Shown here: positions 21,122 through 32,040 of the stretch, piece by piece | How the letters are laid out: each line of letters opens with the position of its first letter | Numbering within the stretch: position 1 is the stretch's first letter | From: Gambelia wislizenii | Taxonomy: Eukaryota > Chordata > Lepidosauria > Squamata > Crotaphytidae | Length of the DNA stretch: 64,000 bases | Direction: 5' to 3' | NCBI GenBank assembly: GCA_030847615.1 | Contig: JAUMIR010000002.1 | Span: forward strand, 194,229,809 to 194,293,808 | Notes under the pieces: generated by a model | The model's input: the letters and a program-made list of their open reading frames with translations, nothing else | Told to the model about the DNA's origin: nothing | Databases searched by the model: none | Translations under genes and position numbers: made by a program

Positions 21122-23054
21122 AAAAGGACATGTATAAGAAATGGAAAAGGAGGGAAATCATCAAAGAAGAATTCAAACAAATAGCCAGCTCATGTAGGGG
21201 GAAAGTCAGAAAAGCCAAAGCTCAGCTGGAGCTCAGGCTTGCTAGAGAGGTTAAAAACAATAAAAAGGGCTTTTTTGGTTATGTCCGTAGCAAAAGGAAG
21301 AACAAGGAAATGGTAGGGCCACTGAGGGGAGAAGATGGTGAAAGGCTAACGGGACAGAAAAAAGGCAGAACTACTTAATACCTTCTTTGCTTCAGTCTTC
21401 TCCCAAAGGGGGAACAGTGCTCAACCTGGGGAAGATGGAGCAGATGATGCAGTAGGGGGAATATAGCACAGAACTGGTAAAGAGGTAGTTCAGGAATATC
21501 AGGCCAGTATAAACGAATTCAAATCTCCAGGGCCAGATTAACTACATCCAAGGGTATTAAAAGAACTGGCATAAGTAATCTCAGAACCACTGTCAATAAT
21601 CTTTGAGAATTCCTGGAGAACAGGAGAGGTCCCAGCAGACTGTAGGAGGGCAAATGTTGTCCCCATCTTTAAAAAAGGGGAAAAAGAAGATCCAAATAAT
21701 TACTGCCCATTCAGCCTGACATCAATACTAGGAAAGATTCTAGAGCAGGTCATTAAACAGACAGTCTACAACCACATAGAAAGGAATGCCGTGATCACAA
21801 AAAGTCAACATGGATTTCTCAAAAGCAAGTCATTCCAGACTAATCTCATCTCTTTTTTTGACAGAGTTACAAACTTGATAGATGAAAGGAACGCAGTGGA
21901 TGTAGTCTATCTTAATCTAAGTAAGGCTTTTGACAAAGTCCTCCATGATATTCTTGCAAAAAAGTTAGTAACCTGTGGGCTAGACAATGCAACTGTTAGG
22001 TGGATTTGTAATTGGTTGACTGACCGAACCCAAAGGGTAGTCACCAATGGCTCCTCTTCATCCTGGAGAGAAGTGACCAGTGGGGTGCCACAGGGTTCTG
22101 TCCTGGATCCAGTGCTATTCAACATCTTTATCAATGACTTGGATGAGGGAATAGAGGGTATGCTTATTGACTTTGCAGATGACACCAAATTAGGAAGGGT
22201 AGCTAATATCCCAGAGGATAGAATCAGAATCCAAAATGACCTGAACAGATTAAAAAGGTGGGCCAATATTAACAAAATGAATTTCAACAGGGAGAAATGT
22301 AGGATACTACACTTGGGCAGTAAAAATGAAACACACGGATATAGGATGGGTGACACATGGCTTGAGGGCAGTACGTGTGAAAAGGCTCTAGGAATCTTAG
22401 TGGACCACAAGCTAAACATGAGTCAGCAGTCTGATGCATCAGCTAAAAAAGCCAATGTGATTCTAGGCTGCATTAATAGGAGTATAGTGTCTAGGTCAAG
22501 GGAAGTAATAGTGCCACTGTATTCTACTTTGTTCAGACCTCACCTGGAATACTGTGTCCAGTTCTGGGCACCACAATTCAGGAAGGATATTGACAAGCTG
22601 GAATGTGTCCAGAGGAGAGTGACCAAAATGGTAAAAGGTCTGGAAGCCATGCCCTATGAGGAGCGGCTTAGGGAGCTGGGCATGTTTAGTCTGGAGAAGA
22701 AAAGGTTGAGAGGGGACATGATAGCCATGTTTAAATATTTGAAGGGATGTCATACTTAGGATGGAGCAGGCTTGTTTTCTTCTGCTCCAGAGACTAAGAC
22801 ATGGAGCAATGAGTTCAAATTACAGGAAAAGATTCCACTTAAACATTAGGAAGAATTTCCTGACAGTAAGAGCATTTCGGAAGTGGAATATACTGCCTCA
22901 TAGTGTGGTGGAGTCTCTTTCTTTGGAGGTTTTTAAACAGAGGCTGGATGGCCATGTGTTGGGAGTACTTTTATTATGTCTTCCTGCAGGGCTAGGGGTT
23001 AGACTGGATGGCCCTTGAGGTCTCTTGCAACTCTATGATTCTATGATTCTGTGA
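21122..23054 (+). mobile_element. CR1 LINE copy C3, inserted in the hAT transposase
   Basis: 5'-truncated CR1 beginning in the linker between endonuclease and RT ([12 protein letters not shown]), through RT, to the CR1 tail (CTATGATTCTATGATTCT at about 23030-23050). The hAT coding sequence continues on both sides. A 'TGACT' at both edges is a possible short duplication, but ambiguous. Confidence 0.93.
21791..22759 (+). pseudogene. CR1 C3 reverse transcriptase domain, 322-codon open frame
   Basis: Contains NLSKAFDKVLHDILAKKL, SGVPQGSVLDPVLFNIFIND and an intact catalytic FADDTKL. It then runs into the CR1 C-terminal block up to [18 protein letters not shown], where TAG replaces a sense codon. 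The frame upstream (21130-21378) is separate. No functional protein, but the RT core is well preserved. Confidence 0.85.
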
Positions 23055-25036
23055 CTGTAAGGAAGCAGCTCTAACAGTCCATCTTGTGGACAAAATCATT
23101 TCTGATGTATGTTTTCCTCTCCTCCTTGAAATGTTTTACACTAGGCAAGACATTTGGGTGAACGTCTGACAAAAGTAATAAGGTCAGCTACTTCACTCAA
23201 AAAGTTTCTACACAAGGCAACATTTCCTGATACATCCTGCACCACTAAATTCACAGCATTGGCCACATAGTGCACATAGAGTATGTTTAGTTCTTCTTCC
23301 TTCACAAGAGCATGCAGCCCACAAATGTGTCCAGCTACATTTGATGCTCCATCATAGCATTGGCCATGACACCTATCAAGAGGAAGATTAAAGTGGCAGA
23401 TTATGTCTTTCAAAATATCAAAAAGTCTTTTGGAAGTTATAACATTAGTTTAATAAAAAACCAAAAAAAAATTTCTCCACAGACATTTCCTTTGTGGCAA
23501 CGCGAAAGGGAAATGAAACCTGTTCCTTTGTGGTGATATCTGTAGTCTTATCCATAATTATACTATAGTAAACAGCTGCTTCAATCTCTCTCACTAATGG
23601 AAACTGAACATTGTAATCCAGGATCTTAAGAAACTCATTCACAATAGTGGATGAAATCCATTTGTAATTTGTATGATCCAGCCATGATCTCAGCTAGGGA
23701 ACATCATCAGCATGAAGCAGCAAGAGTTGACTAAGCTTTGATCCTTCCTCAATGTGGCCACAAACTGTAAGGCCTTGACAAGCAAGATATCTTACAGAGA
23801 ACAACATTTTCAGCAGTGCCCTTCTAGCTTTTTTGAGCTATGGTTGGTTGAATCCGTGCATGCAGAAAATTTGCTTCTGTTTTCCTTCTGAGCAAGTGAC
23901 ATGAACATTTATACCACCTTCAACAGCAGCCATAACTTGAACAGCTGCACAGTGGAAATTTGAGTGTTGATGGCTATGGAATCTTTCTAGATCTTCCTTC
24001 CAGTTTGAGAACCCTGTCTTAACAAAAGCTTCATATGCATCTGTCTCTTGAGGTTTGCAGGGGAGGAGAGGGGAGGAGACAGATGTTGCAATATGCTTTG
24101 CACATTTTGTAAGAGTGGCAATCAAAGGCTCTCTTCCAAGTGTCCTTGTACTAGTGTCCTGTTGGCTTTCTTTTCACACCAGGAACACTAATACACTAAC
24201 ACTAACTTCAGAAGGTAATGCTTCCTCAGCCTGGTCCTAGAACGTATCTTCTGTATTAAATCCAGAGGAGCTGCCAATGGAACTTTCACCAGTGCCAACC
24301 ACAGCACATATTTTCTTCTATTTCACAAGAAATGTCTCCATAGTGGTGATTGTGGCCAGTAGTTCAACCAAGGAAACAGGATTCTGCAGGAGGACAGAAA
24401 ACATGTTATATACTCCAGCTGGTTCAAAGAGCTGCAGCCACATTGTTGACCAGGGCTGGTTACAGGGAGCATACAACTAACTCCCCTGTTAAAGCAGCTC
24501 CACTGGCTTCCAGTCTGTTTCCAGGCACAATTCAAAGTGCTGTATATAAAGCCCTGTATGGCTTGGGTCCAGGTTATTTGAAAAGATTGTATTCTCCCTT
24601 ATGGGCCTGCCTGTGTTTTGAGATCTTCTAGGGAAGCCATTCTTTCAGTCCCACCATCTTCACAGGCACGCCAGGTGGGAACATGGGAGAGGACCTTCTC
24701 GGTGGCTGCTGCAGTGCTCTGGGACTCTCTTCCTGGGGAAGCTAGACTGGCTCCCTCCTTAATGTGCTTTCTGAAGCAAGCAAACACTTCTCTGTTCCAG
24801 CAGGCCTTTGGTGAAAGATCTGAGCCCACATCTATGTTTTTAAGGACTTGTAAAATTGTTGTGTATTTTAAATGTTTAATGTTTAAATATTGTAATATAT
24901 TTATTTTTAAAAATTATATATATCTCCCCCCACCAGGTTTTAAAATATATACAGTGTGCGCTTGGTATCCACTGAGGCTTGGTTCCAGAACCCCCCGTGG
25001 ATAACAACATCTGTGGATGCTCAAGTCCCATTATAC

Positions 25037-25813
25037 AAGTCCGTTCAGCAGTTCACCTACCTGGGAAGCATCATCTCCTCAGATGCCAAGATTGACAAAG
25101 AGATCGATCACAGATTAGCAAAGGCATATAGTGCATTTGGAAGACTTCACAAAAGAGTCTGGAGCAATAAACACCTGAGGCAAAGCACAAAAATCAGTGT
25201 GTATAGAGCCATCGTACTGTCTATCCTCCTTTATGGATCTGAAACATGGGTCACCTATCGCCACCACCTACGACTCCTCGAGCGCTTTCATCAGCGCTGT
25301 CTACGCACAATCCTAAATATACACTGGACTGACTATGTGACGAATGTTGCTGTCCTTGAACAAGCAGGGATCACCAGCATTGAGGCCATGATATTGAGAA
25401 CACAGCTGCGCTGGGCAGGTCACGTTTCTAGGATGGAGGACCATCGCCTCCCAAAAATACTACTCTACGGTGAACTCGCCACGGGTCAGCGTAAGAGGGG
25501 CGCTCCAAAAAAGCGATACAAAGACTCCCTGAAACAACATCTCAGGCTTGGCCAAATTGATCACCAACAGTGGTCCGCCCTGGCCTCACATCGGGAGGCA
25601 TGGAGACGCAATATCCACAATGCTGCAGCCTTATTTGAGAACTCACGACGAACAAGTCTTGAAGAGAAACGACAACGCAGAAAGAATCACAACCCAAAAA
25701 CATCACCCAAGGAGTCCTTCTGCTGCGCTTTTTGCAACCGGACTTGTTTATCTCGGATTGGCCTTTTTAGTCATCAGCGCGCTTGCAGAAGGCGCGGGAT
25801 GAGTCCTTCCTGA
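25037..25813 (+). CDS. LINE-A family ORF2 C-terminal fragment, open frame
   Basis: Uninterrupted by stops, from FTYLGSIISSDAKIDKEI through YGSETWVTYR and RWAGHVSRMEDHRLPK to the C-terminal finger CAFCNRTCLSRIGLFSHQRA and its final cysteine. It lacks endonuclease and the RT catalytic core, so it cannot be active. It is the best copy for reading the C-terminus. The finger spacing (CxxC, then C, then H-x3-C) suggests a nucleic-acid-binding C2HC-like module; this is inference. Confidence 0.8.
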   Translation, partial: KSVQQFTYLGSIISSDAKIDKEIDHRLAKAYSAFGRLHKRVWSNKHLRQSTKISVYRAIVLSILLYGSETWVTYRHHLRLLERFHQRCLRTILNIHWTDYVTNVAVLEQAGITSIEAMILRTQLRWAGHVSRMEDHRLPKILLYGELATGQRKRGAPKKRYKDSLKQHLRLGQIDHQQWSALASHREAWRRNIHNAAALFENSRRTSLEEKRQRRKNHNPKTSPKESFCCAFCNRTCLSRIGLFSHQRACRRRGMSPS

Positions 25814-25845
25814 ATCTTCGTTTGCGAAGAAAAGCCAGAGAGAGT
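25037..25845 (+). mobile_element. LINE-A family, 5'-truncated copy with open C-terminus
   Basis: The last ~260 codons of ORF2 followed by the short 3' UTR (CTTCGTTTGCGAAG hairpin at about 25817-25830) and the tail AAAGCCAGAGAGAG. It begins at AAGTCCGTTCAGCAG. A partial TTATA repeat on both sides may be the target duplication. Confidence 0.9.
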
Positions 25846-26112
25846 AAAATAGCATACCTTATATAAAATGGTGAACAAATCAAAATTTGCTTTTTGGAAT
25901 ATTTGTTTTAAAAAATATTTTTGAGCTACAGTTGGTTGAATCTGTGGATGCAGAATCCATGGATACGGAGCGCCAACTGTATGTTTTAAATTTTGTAAGG
26001 CCACCTTGAAGCCCAATATTGGGCAAATGGCAGGATACAAATAAATACATAATATAGATTATGAATGAATGAATGAATGAATGAATGAATATATAATGAA
26101 TGAATGAATATT

Positions 26113-26593
26113 CCTTTTGTGTATGAAAACCTACTTCTCTCCCCCCCCCCATTCAAATGGGTACTTACACACACACACATATGCACACACCTCCCACATG
26201 GCTAAATATAAAATGGAGATGGGGTGGAAATGTTTGTTTCCTTAAAACAGGGCCCAGTGGGAACAAAATCCCCCCTTCTTTTTTGCAAGAATATGGAATT
26301 ACTACCACCCCAGCTGCCCAGCCAACCCATGATTCACTCTCCCACCTCTTTACTTACCCAGAGCAGTGGTGTTTCAGGGACACCAGAAAGAAATCCTTTC
26401 TCCAATTTTTCTGCTAACACTAGCAGGAAAGAACTGCTGCTTCATTGCCCACAGGGCAGAGCTTCATTGCTGGGTGAAGTTCAACAATACCTCTGTTTTC
26501 CCCACCCTCCAGGCAATTCTCTCCCCCCATGGTTTCTTCATAAAGATTTCCCCCAGAAATCTCTCTTATCTATGCAATGAATATTCATAGATT
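26113..26593. other. Unclassified DNA with a CA repeat
   Basis: A short ACACAC/ATGCACAC run at about 26166-26190. No gene recognised. Confidence 0.4.
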
Positions 26594-26594
26594 G

Positions 26595-27318
26595 GTCATA
26601 GAATGATAGAGTTGGAAGAGACCTCAAGGGCCATCCAGTCCAACCCTCTGCCATGCAGGAATACACAATCAAATCATTCCCCACAGATGGCCATTCAGCC
26701 TCTGTTTAAAAACCTCCAAATAAATAGACTCCACCATACTACGAGGCAGTGCATTCCACTTCCGAACAGCTCTTACTGTCATGAAGTTCTTCCTAATATT
26801 TAGGTGGAATCTCTTTTCCTGTAGTTTGAACGCATTGCTCCATGTCCTAGTCTCTGGAGCAGCAGAAAACAAGCCTGCTCCATCCTCAGTATGACAACCT
26901 TTCAAATATTTAAACATAGCTATCATGTCCCCTCTCAGCCTTCTCTTCCCCAGGTTAAACACGCCCAGCTCCCTAAGCCACTCCTCATAGGGCATAATGG
27001 CTTCCAGACCTCCCACCATCCTGGTTGCCCTCCTCTGGACACGTTCCAGCTTCTCAATATCCTTCCTGAATTGTGGTGCCCAGAACTGGACACAGTATTT
27101 CATGTGAGCTCTGACCACAGCAGAATAGGGTGGCACCATTACTTCCCTTGATCTAGACACTATACTCCTATTAATGCAGCCCAAAATCACATTGGCTTTT
27201 TTAGCTGCTCCATCACACTGCTGACTCATGTTCAGTTTGTGGTCCACTAAGACTCCTAGATCCTTTTTGTATGTATTGCCCTCAAGCCATGCATCATCCA
27301 TCCTATATCTGTGCTTTT
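26595..27318 (-). mobile_element. CR1 LINE copy C4, 3' end
   Basis: From the CR1 tail (TCATAGAATGATAGAGTTGG) through the ORF2 C-terminus to about 27318. The minus-strand frame has [36 protein letters not shown] and SMVESIYLEVFKQRLNGH, with one codon inserted near EAIMPYEEWL. 5'-truncated; the open frame runs past the element into flanking DNA. Confidence 0.92.
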
Positions 27319-27439
27319 CCAGCAGAGTGGGGAGGGACTCCTTTCCTGGGTATTGGCTCTGCCTCCTATCAGTCACAGGCAGGACAACCTGTAAGAATAA
27401 AGAAGAGACCATCCCACCTGGATACAAAAACCTGTATTT

Positions 27440-27632
27440 GTTTTTATATGTGATTTTAGTTTTTGGTGGTTTTTAATTTTATACTAGTTTAATATCTTTT
27501 TATGGGGGAGGGTGGGGTGGGTGGTGCTTAGGGATTTTAGTCAGCATTGTTGTATTTTAATTGTTGTAAGCCGCCCCGATTGTTTTTAACAGAGGGGCAG
27601 GGTAAAAATAAATAAATATTATTATTATTAAT
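27440..27632 (+). mobile_element. L2-type 3' tail
   Basis: Ends GTAAGCCGCCCCGATTG, GAGGGGCAGGG, then AAATAAATA and ATT repeats, the same tail as the L2 copy at 28754. Coding part absent. Confidence 0.65.
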
Positions 27633-28750
27633 ATGCAAACAAGCTCTTCCTTTTCAGTTGCCCAGCAGATCTTTTTTTACAAGACAAAAATCAGTATCCT
27701 TTTGTGTCAGGTTCAGCCTTCTCAAAATTCATTCCTTTCTACCCCCTCAGGCCTTGTAGCACAAAAGGTTGCACATTTAGGAATTATGTGTGTGTGGGGG
27801 GGGGAGTAGCCTTAATCTCTTTAACTCAGAGAGAGTGAGTTATAAGGGATCCCTGGAGGTAATTTAGATGTCCCCCAAACACATAACATTTGGTTGTCTG
27901 GAGGGGGCTTTGCCAATTCTGGGACATCCTGGAGGGGCCATTGCCCCCCCCCCGGAAATCCTGGAGGAGGCTTGAGCCCAGCCCCCCCCCCATACTTTAC
28001 CCCCCTGGATGGATGAATAGATAGATAGATGTGTGCGTGTGTATCTGTATCTATATCTATATCTATATCTATATCTTTTAGAACCTTGCCAGATTGCCCA
28101 GAATGATTTATTTATTCAAGTATTCATTCATTTTGCTCACTTATTGTTTTATCTGCATGTTACAACACAGTGAACTTTTGTAGAATTGTTTTAAAGGTGC
28201 CACTTGCAGAAACATTTTTATTTGCTCAGACCAGAACTAGCTACTGATTTAAATGGCAGCCAAGCTTTGGTCTGCCACTGTCCTTTTGTTGTGTTTGCAA
28301 CTAATTTGCTATCCGGAGCCAGTCTGGCTTTATGATACTGCTCCAATATCCTAAACAGAGACTCTTGTGTTTTCCATGTGGATCAGCAGACTCTAGTCTG
28401 CAATTTTACAGGAAGGACAGAAGAGGAAGAAGAAAACCCTTTTTAAAATTGTGGAGGGGGGGAGTCTAGTAACCTATTTAGTAAGAATTAATGGTGCCAT
28501 AATAATGAAAGAGTTGTTTCATTGTGGATCAGTGGAGCAATCACCCTCACAAAATGGGTGGGCATTAAGGATGAGCAAAGTATCTTTCCCCCCCCCCACC
28601 AGCTGTTTTTGCAGATTTTAACTCATCCAGGTTCCCAGACTGCTATTTTTCTGTGCGGGGCGGAGGGGGCAGATGAATTTCCACTCTGGAATTTTCCAGA
28701 GAGCCAATTCACCTTCTAAATAGATTGCAGTTCTCCTTGCACTGTTTAAC
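27633..28750. other. Unclassified DNA with microsatellites
   Basis: GATA/GATG and TCTATA runs at about 28013-28076, and C- and G-homopolymers near 27794, 27948, 27983 and 28590. A local duplication around 'TTGCC...GGGACATCCTGGAGGGG' near 27910-27970. No gene recognised. Confidence 0.4.
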
Positions 28751-28753
28751 TAC

Positions 28754-29411
28754 ATGAGGCTACCCCTGTGCTTGACTTGGAAACTTCAGCTAGTCCAGAA
28801 CATGGCAGCCAGGTTGATTTCTGGTGTTTCCAGGATGGAGCATATAACACCTGTGCTAAAAGCTCTCCATTGGCTGCCTATTAGTTTCCGGGCACAGTAC
28901 AAGGTGTTGGTTATGACCTTTAAAGCCCTACATGGCTTGGGTCCAACTTACCTCCGGGACCGCCTCCTTCTGTATGACCCTCCCCACGCACTTCCATCCT
29001 GTGGGAGGAATCTGTTACAGCCTATGAAAACAAGGCTGTCGGTGACCTCCCAGAGGGCCTTCTCTGCTGCTGCTCCCAGATTATGGAATGACCTGCCGGA
29101 CAAGATCCGTCTTATTACTACCTTAGACAGCTTTAAAAAAGATATCAAGACGGATCTTTTCAGGCAGACCTTTCCTGAATAACTATCCCGGCCCAAGACT
29201 CAGCTGTCCTTTCTGAGATGCAATTGGATTTTTAAAATTATTGTATGTTTTAATTTTTTTCTAATTTAATATATTTTTTATTATTGTATGTTTTTAATCC
29301 TTTGTAATTTAATATTATTTGAAGGGGTGGGTGGGCTAGGGTATTGTAATTATGGAGTTTTTATATTGTAAGCCGCCCCGATTGCGTTGCAGAGGGGCGG
29401 GATAGAAATAA

Positions 29412-29449
<38 letters not shown>

Positions 29450-29450
29450 A
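28754..29450 (+). mobile_element. L2-type LINE 3' end with ATT-repeat tail
   Basis: Open C-terminal frame 28754-29182 with LVQNMAARLISGVSR, ITPVLKALHWLPISFR, FKALHGLGPTYL and FSAAAPRLWNDLP, the hallmark of L2 ORF2. The 3' UTR ends GTAAGCCGCCCCGATTG then (ATT)n at 29413-29449. 5'-truncated; the coding part is unusually well preserved. Confidence 0.88.
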
Positions 29451-29598
29451 CATACCATTTTTTTCAAGATTAGAAGTGACTTCCAGCCACTTTGGGTTTT
29501 GTTGGGTTTCTTGGGAGAGGGGGGCATTTTTGGAAGTACAAACGGCCACTGGAGTGCAGTATGGGAAGTCGTGGTGCACAGCAAGAGTCTTGGTTCTA

Positions 29599-29700
29599 CA
29601 GTTGTCCCTTCATATTTGTTGGGGTTTGGTTCCAGGATCCCCCCATGATTACCAAAATCCGTGAATACTCAAGTCCACACATGGAAAGAGAATTGGGGGT
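29599..29700 (+). mobile_element. Tigger/pogo-like fragment, one end only
   Basis: TA followed by CAGTTGTCCCTTCATATT, then GGTTTGGTTCCAGGATCCCC and AATACTCAAGTCC as in other copies. The far end is missing. Confidence 0.7.
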
Positions 29701-29741
29701 GTTGCTATATCTTTAAAGGTCATACCCAGGTTGTTAGCCTA

Positions 29742-29830
29742 AGGTTGGGCTGGGAACCAGTGACTCTCCAGATGTGGGTGGGCTCCAGCTACCAATACCC
29801 CTAGTTAGCACAGCAAATTGTCAGGCCCAG
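29742..29830. mobile_element. Half of a 'TGTTGTTGGACTG'-type MITE
   Basis: Contains TGGGCTGGGAACC, CTCCAGATGTGGGTGGGCTC and TAGTTAGCACAGC. One arm only. Confidence 0.4.
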
Positions 29831-29837
29831 CAACCTA

Positions 29838-30250
29838 TACAGAACAGATCCTTCATCCTTGCTCTATCTGAAAGACTGTATCTTCCTGTGTCAACTTGCC
29901 CAGGCTCTAAGGTCATTGGGGGAGGCTTTTCTCTCACTCCTACCATCTTCCCAGGCATGTCTGGTGGGAACAAGGGAGAGAGCCTTCTTGGTGGCTTTTC
30001 CAAAGCTTTGGGATTCCCTCCCTTGGGAGGCTAGGCTGGCTCTCTCTCTCTCCTTGTTGTCCTTTCATCAGCAAAATCAAACTGTTTTTATTTTGACAGA
30101 TTTTTAGGAATTGATTGTAATGGGCTTTTAATGGTGTGCTTTTAAATTATATTTATCTTTTACCTTTTGTCTGGATTTTAAATGGTTTTTAATTCTATAA
30201 ATTGTTTAATTGCATTTTAATAAGAACTTTTATGTTTTGTGGATCTTTTT
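29838..30250 (+). mobile_element. L2-type LINE 3' fragment
   Basis: Matches other L2 copies: CTCACTCCTACCATCTTCCC, GGGAACAAGGGAGAGAGCC, then GGGAGGCTAGGCTGGCTC, with an AT-rich 3' part. Confidence 0.7.
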
Positions 30251-30270
30251 GTATTTATTTTAATCTGGAA

Positions 30271-30597
30271 CCAGACTCTGGAAATCTCATCAAAGGGAGG
30301 CTAGAACGGCCTCCTCCCTGTTCTCCTTCTGTCCTCCAGCAAAACTTAAATTCTGGCAGACTTTGAGCCATTAATTGGCTGTTCTAAGGAAGAGACTTTT
30401 AATAGACTTGTGCTGTACTAATTTCATGGATTTTTTTTTAGATGGATAGGTTTTTAATTATTGTCAATTAATTCATGTTTTCATATGACAGTTTATTTAA
30501 CTGCATTTTAACAATGATAACCTTTTGTATGTTTTTATTTGTATTTGGTGTTTTTTCTTCTATGTATGTTTTAATCTTTGTAAGCTACCTTGAGTCC
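30271..30597 (+). mobile_element. L2-type LINE 3' fragment (second)
   Basis: AGGGAGGCTAGAACGGC and CTGTTCTCC match the L2 C-terminal coding region. It ends TTTGTAAGCTACCTTGAGTCCC. Confidence 0.65.
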
Positions 30598-30600
30598 CAG

Positions 30601-31690
30601 GGGCCGTTTACATGATGAAAATGTCCTGGGAAGAATTCATGTCGATCCCTGGCAGTTTACACGTACATTGGGTCGGGTACGTGATTTTCGGAAGGGGGGC
30701 CACCTTTTATCCCTCAACCTGCGGGACTTCCAGTCCCACGGTTTGTGTCGGTTTTTAAAAAAGTCACGGGAGGATTCGGAAAATCGGAAATGTAAACAGC
30801 CTGGGACAAAATGTCTCGGTACTGGGATGACCGGAAATGGTGACTGGGGGCGGGCTTAGAGCTCAGGGACCAGAAAAGGAGGGGTCGGTCACCCGTTCAA
30901 CAGATCCAGCCTCACCAGCCGAAAACAAAGGCATCCCTTCCAGCTGCACGAAGGTTGATGTGTGTGTGCGCGCGCGTGCGCACGTGTACTCAATCACCTT
31001 TTTAAATGGATTTCTACACTGCAAACCCTTCAGCTTTACCTTTTCCTCAACTGCATGTTACAGAGAGATCGTCGTAGCCCATTCATCCCCTGCCTTGGTC
31101 ACCTCCCTGGCACATTAAAATATTCAAGCCTCTGAGCGAATTAGCACCCTTCAATTCCCCCTCTCTGTGTTTGTGTCTTTCAAAACGCCTGCCTATAGCT
31201 GGTTTGAAATCTCTGCAGCCTGCTGTAGGGGTTAATATTTTAAAGAGGCAAGGGGAAACCCAAGTGGCTTGATTTCAAAAGGAAAGCACTCAGCTTGATT
31301 TCAAAGCACTCAGCTTGATTTCAAAAGGAAAGCCCTGCGTCTGAGCGAAAGATCTGTCTGGATCTTTCAAAATGCTTTCTGCCTCTTCTGAAAGGGTTAA
31401 AATTTTAAAGAAGCAAGGGGGAATAACAAACCTCTGCCCCCCTCTCCCTCCCCAGCCAGCCAATAGCATCGCTCCTGGCGTGGAACTCTAAAGGAAGTGC
31501 GTCACCGAGGTTGTGAAAACACGAGTAATTGCATCTTTGATTGACAGCCAAAAAAAAAATTTAAAACCTAAACAAAACCGGAACTATGGACATGTAAATA
31601 TCAGTCACGGGACCACCCGGGATATCCAGATCAGTGACATAAATCGTATAAATAGCGAGGGGTGGATTCGTGATCACTAAGCCACAGTAA
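30601..31690. mobile_element. Possible TIR element starting GGGCCGTTTACAT
   Basis: The left end CAG|GGGCCGTTTACATG is nearly identical to CAG|GGGCCGGTTTACAC at 50527. The right end is unclear: ATGTAAACAGCC near 30793 would give a ~205-bp element; otherwise the CpG-richer block to about 31690 belongs to it. The block contains CGCGCGCGTGCGCACGTG (30969), a tandem repeat near 31286-31345, CCAATAG near 31460 and GTATAAATAG near 31647. The last two look promoter-like, but no gene follows. Confidence 0.35.
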
Positions 31691-31770
31691 GCACCGCAAC
31701 AATTTCTGTCGTGTAACTGGCACCCCAGTATTGGTGTGGGGGGGGAAGTGGGATATAAATGAAATAACGT

Positions 31771-32040
31771 AGTGTAGTGGTTTGAGCGGCATGGTGTAGT
31801 GGTTTGAGCATTGAATTATGACTCTGGAGAACAGGGTTCAAATCCCTGCTCAAACCTGGAAACCCAGTGGGTGACCTTGACCAAGTCACACTCTCTTAGC
31901 TTCAAAGGAAGGCAAAGGCAAACCGTGTCTGAACAAATCTTGCCAAGAAAACCCCTTAATAGTTTCCCCTTAGGGTTGCCATATGTTGGAAACAACTTGA
32001 AGGCATATAACAACAATAAATGAGATGATGATGATGAGTG
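31771..32040 (+). mobile_element. tRNA-headed SINE with BovB-like tail
   Basis: Pol III box A-like GTGTAGTGGTTTGAGC and box B-like GGTTCAAATCC (31835). Body GTGACCTTGACCAAGTCACA and CTTGCCAAGAAAACCCC. Tail GTTGCCATATGTTGG, AACAACTTGAAGGCA and ATAACAACAATAA with GATGAT repeats. The first ~20 bp of the head are duplicated (31773 and 31793). Transcribed by RNA polymerase III in a live copy, and probably mobilised by a BovB-like RTE. Confidence 0.85.

Larger units (their letters stand above)
20266..24341 (-). pseudogene. hAT transposase pseudogene, split by a CR1
   Basis: Reads from ATG at 24341 (METFLVK, a typical start of this hAT group) to about 20318. N-terminal part: a TTF-finger-like stretch GFSNWKEDLERFHSHQHSNFH near 24010. 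Then DKTTDITTKEQ (about 23540), GQCYDGASNVAG (about 23350), YVHYVANAVNLVVQD (about 23270), and a WTVRAASL piece right at the CR1 junction (about 23070). After the CR1 the frame resumes as [16 protein letters not shown] at 21105 and runs open for 266 codons. The C-terminal hATC dimerisation domain is missing; the gene ends at the 5' edge of CR1 C2. Several stops and frameshifts. Related to ZMYM/DUF4371-type hAT proteins. In a live element it would cut and paste DNA. Confidence 0.82.
24952..25979. mobile_element. Tigger/pogo-like element hosting a LINE-A-family fragment
   Basis: Left end CAGTGTGCGCTTGGTATCC and right end GGAGCGCCAACTG, flanked by TA at 24950-24951 and 25980-25981. The interior 'GGATGCTCAAGTCCCATTAT' matches other copies in inverse orientation. 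The LINE fragment 25037-25845 interrupts it; without it the Tigger is about 220 bp. Confidence 0.82.
24408..26112 (+). mobile_element. L2-type LINE 3' end, split by a Tigger
   Basis: C-terminal L2 ORF2 pattern (LVQRAAATLLT, YKALYGLGPGYLK, then AAAVLWDSLPGEARLAPSL) at 24420-24800 and an AT-rich 3' UTR. It continues after the Tigger as GTAAGGCCACCTTGAAG and ACAAATAAATACA, ending in GAAT/ATGA repeats (about 26063-26112). The Tigger at 24952-25979 sits inside the 3' UTR. Confidence 0.8.

Noticed and set aside
20318..24341. Domesticated ZMYM-like host gene
   Set aside because: Split by a CR1, missing the C-terminal domain and containing stops, with no intron signals around the pieces.
29410..29450. 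CRISPR-like or functional repeat array
   Set aside because: A simple ATT microsatellite forming the L2 tail; other simple repeats (26063, 28013, 40245, 50779, 63048) are likewise ordinary.
31630..31700. Promoter (CCAAT and TATA-like boxes) at the end of the CpG-richer block
   Set aside because: No downstream coding region; only a SINE follows, and the block is probably part of a TIR element.
31771..31860. Functional tRNA gene
   Set aside because: Box A and box B are present but no cloverleaf or 3' acceptor end; it runs directly into the SINE body.
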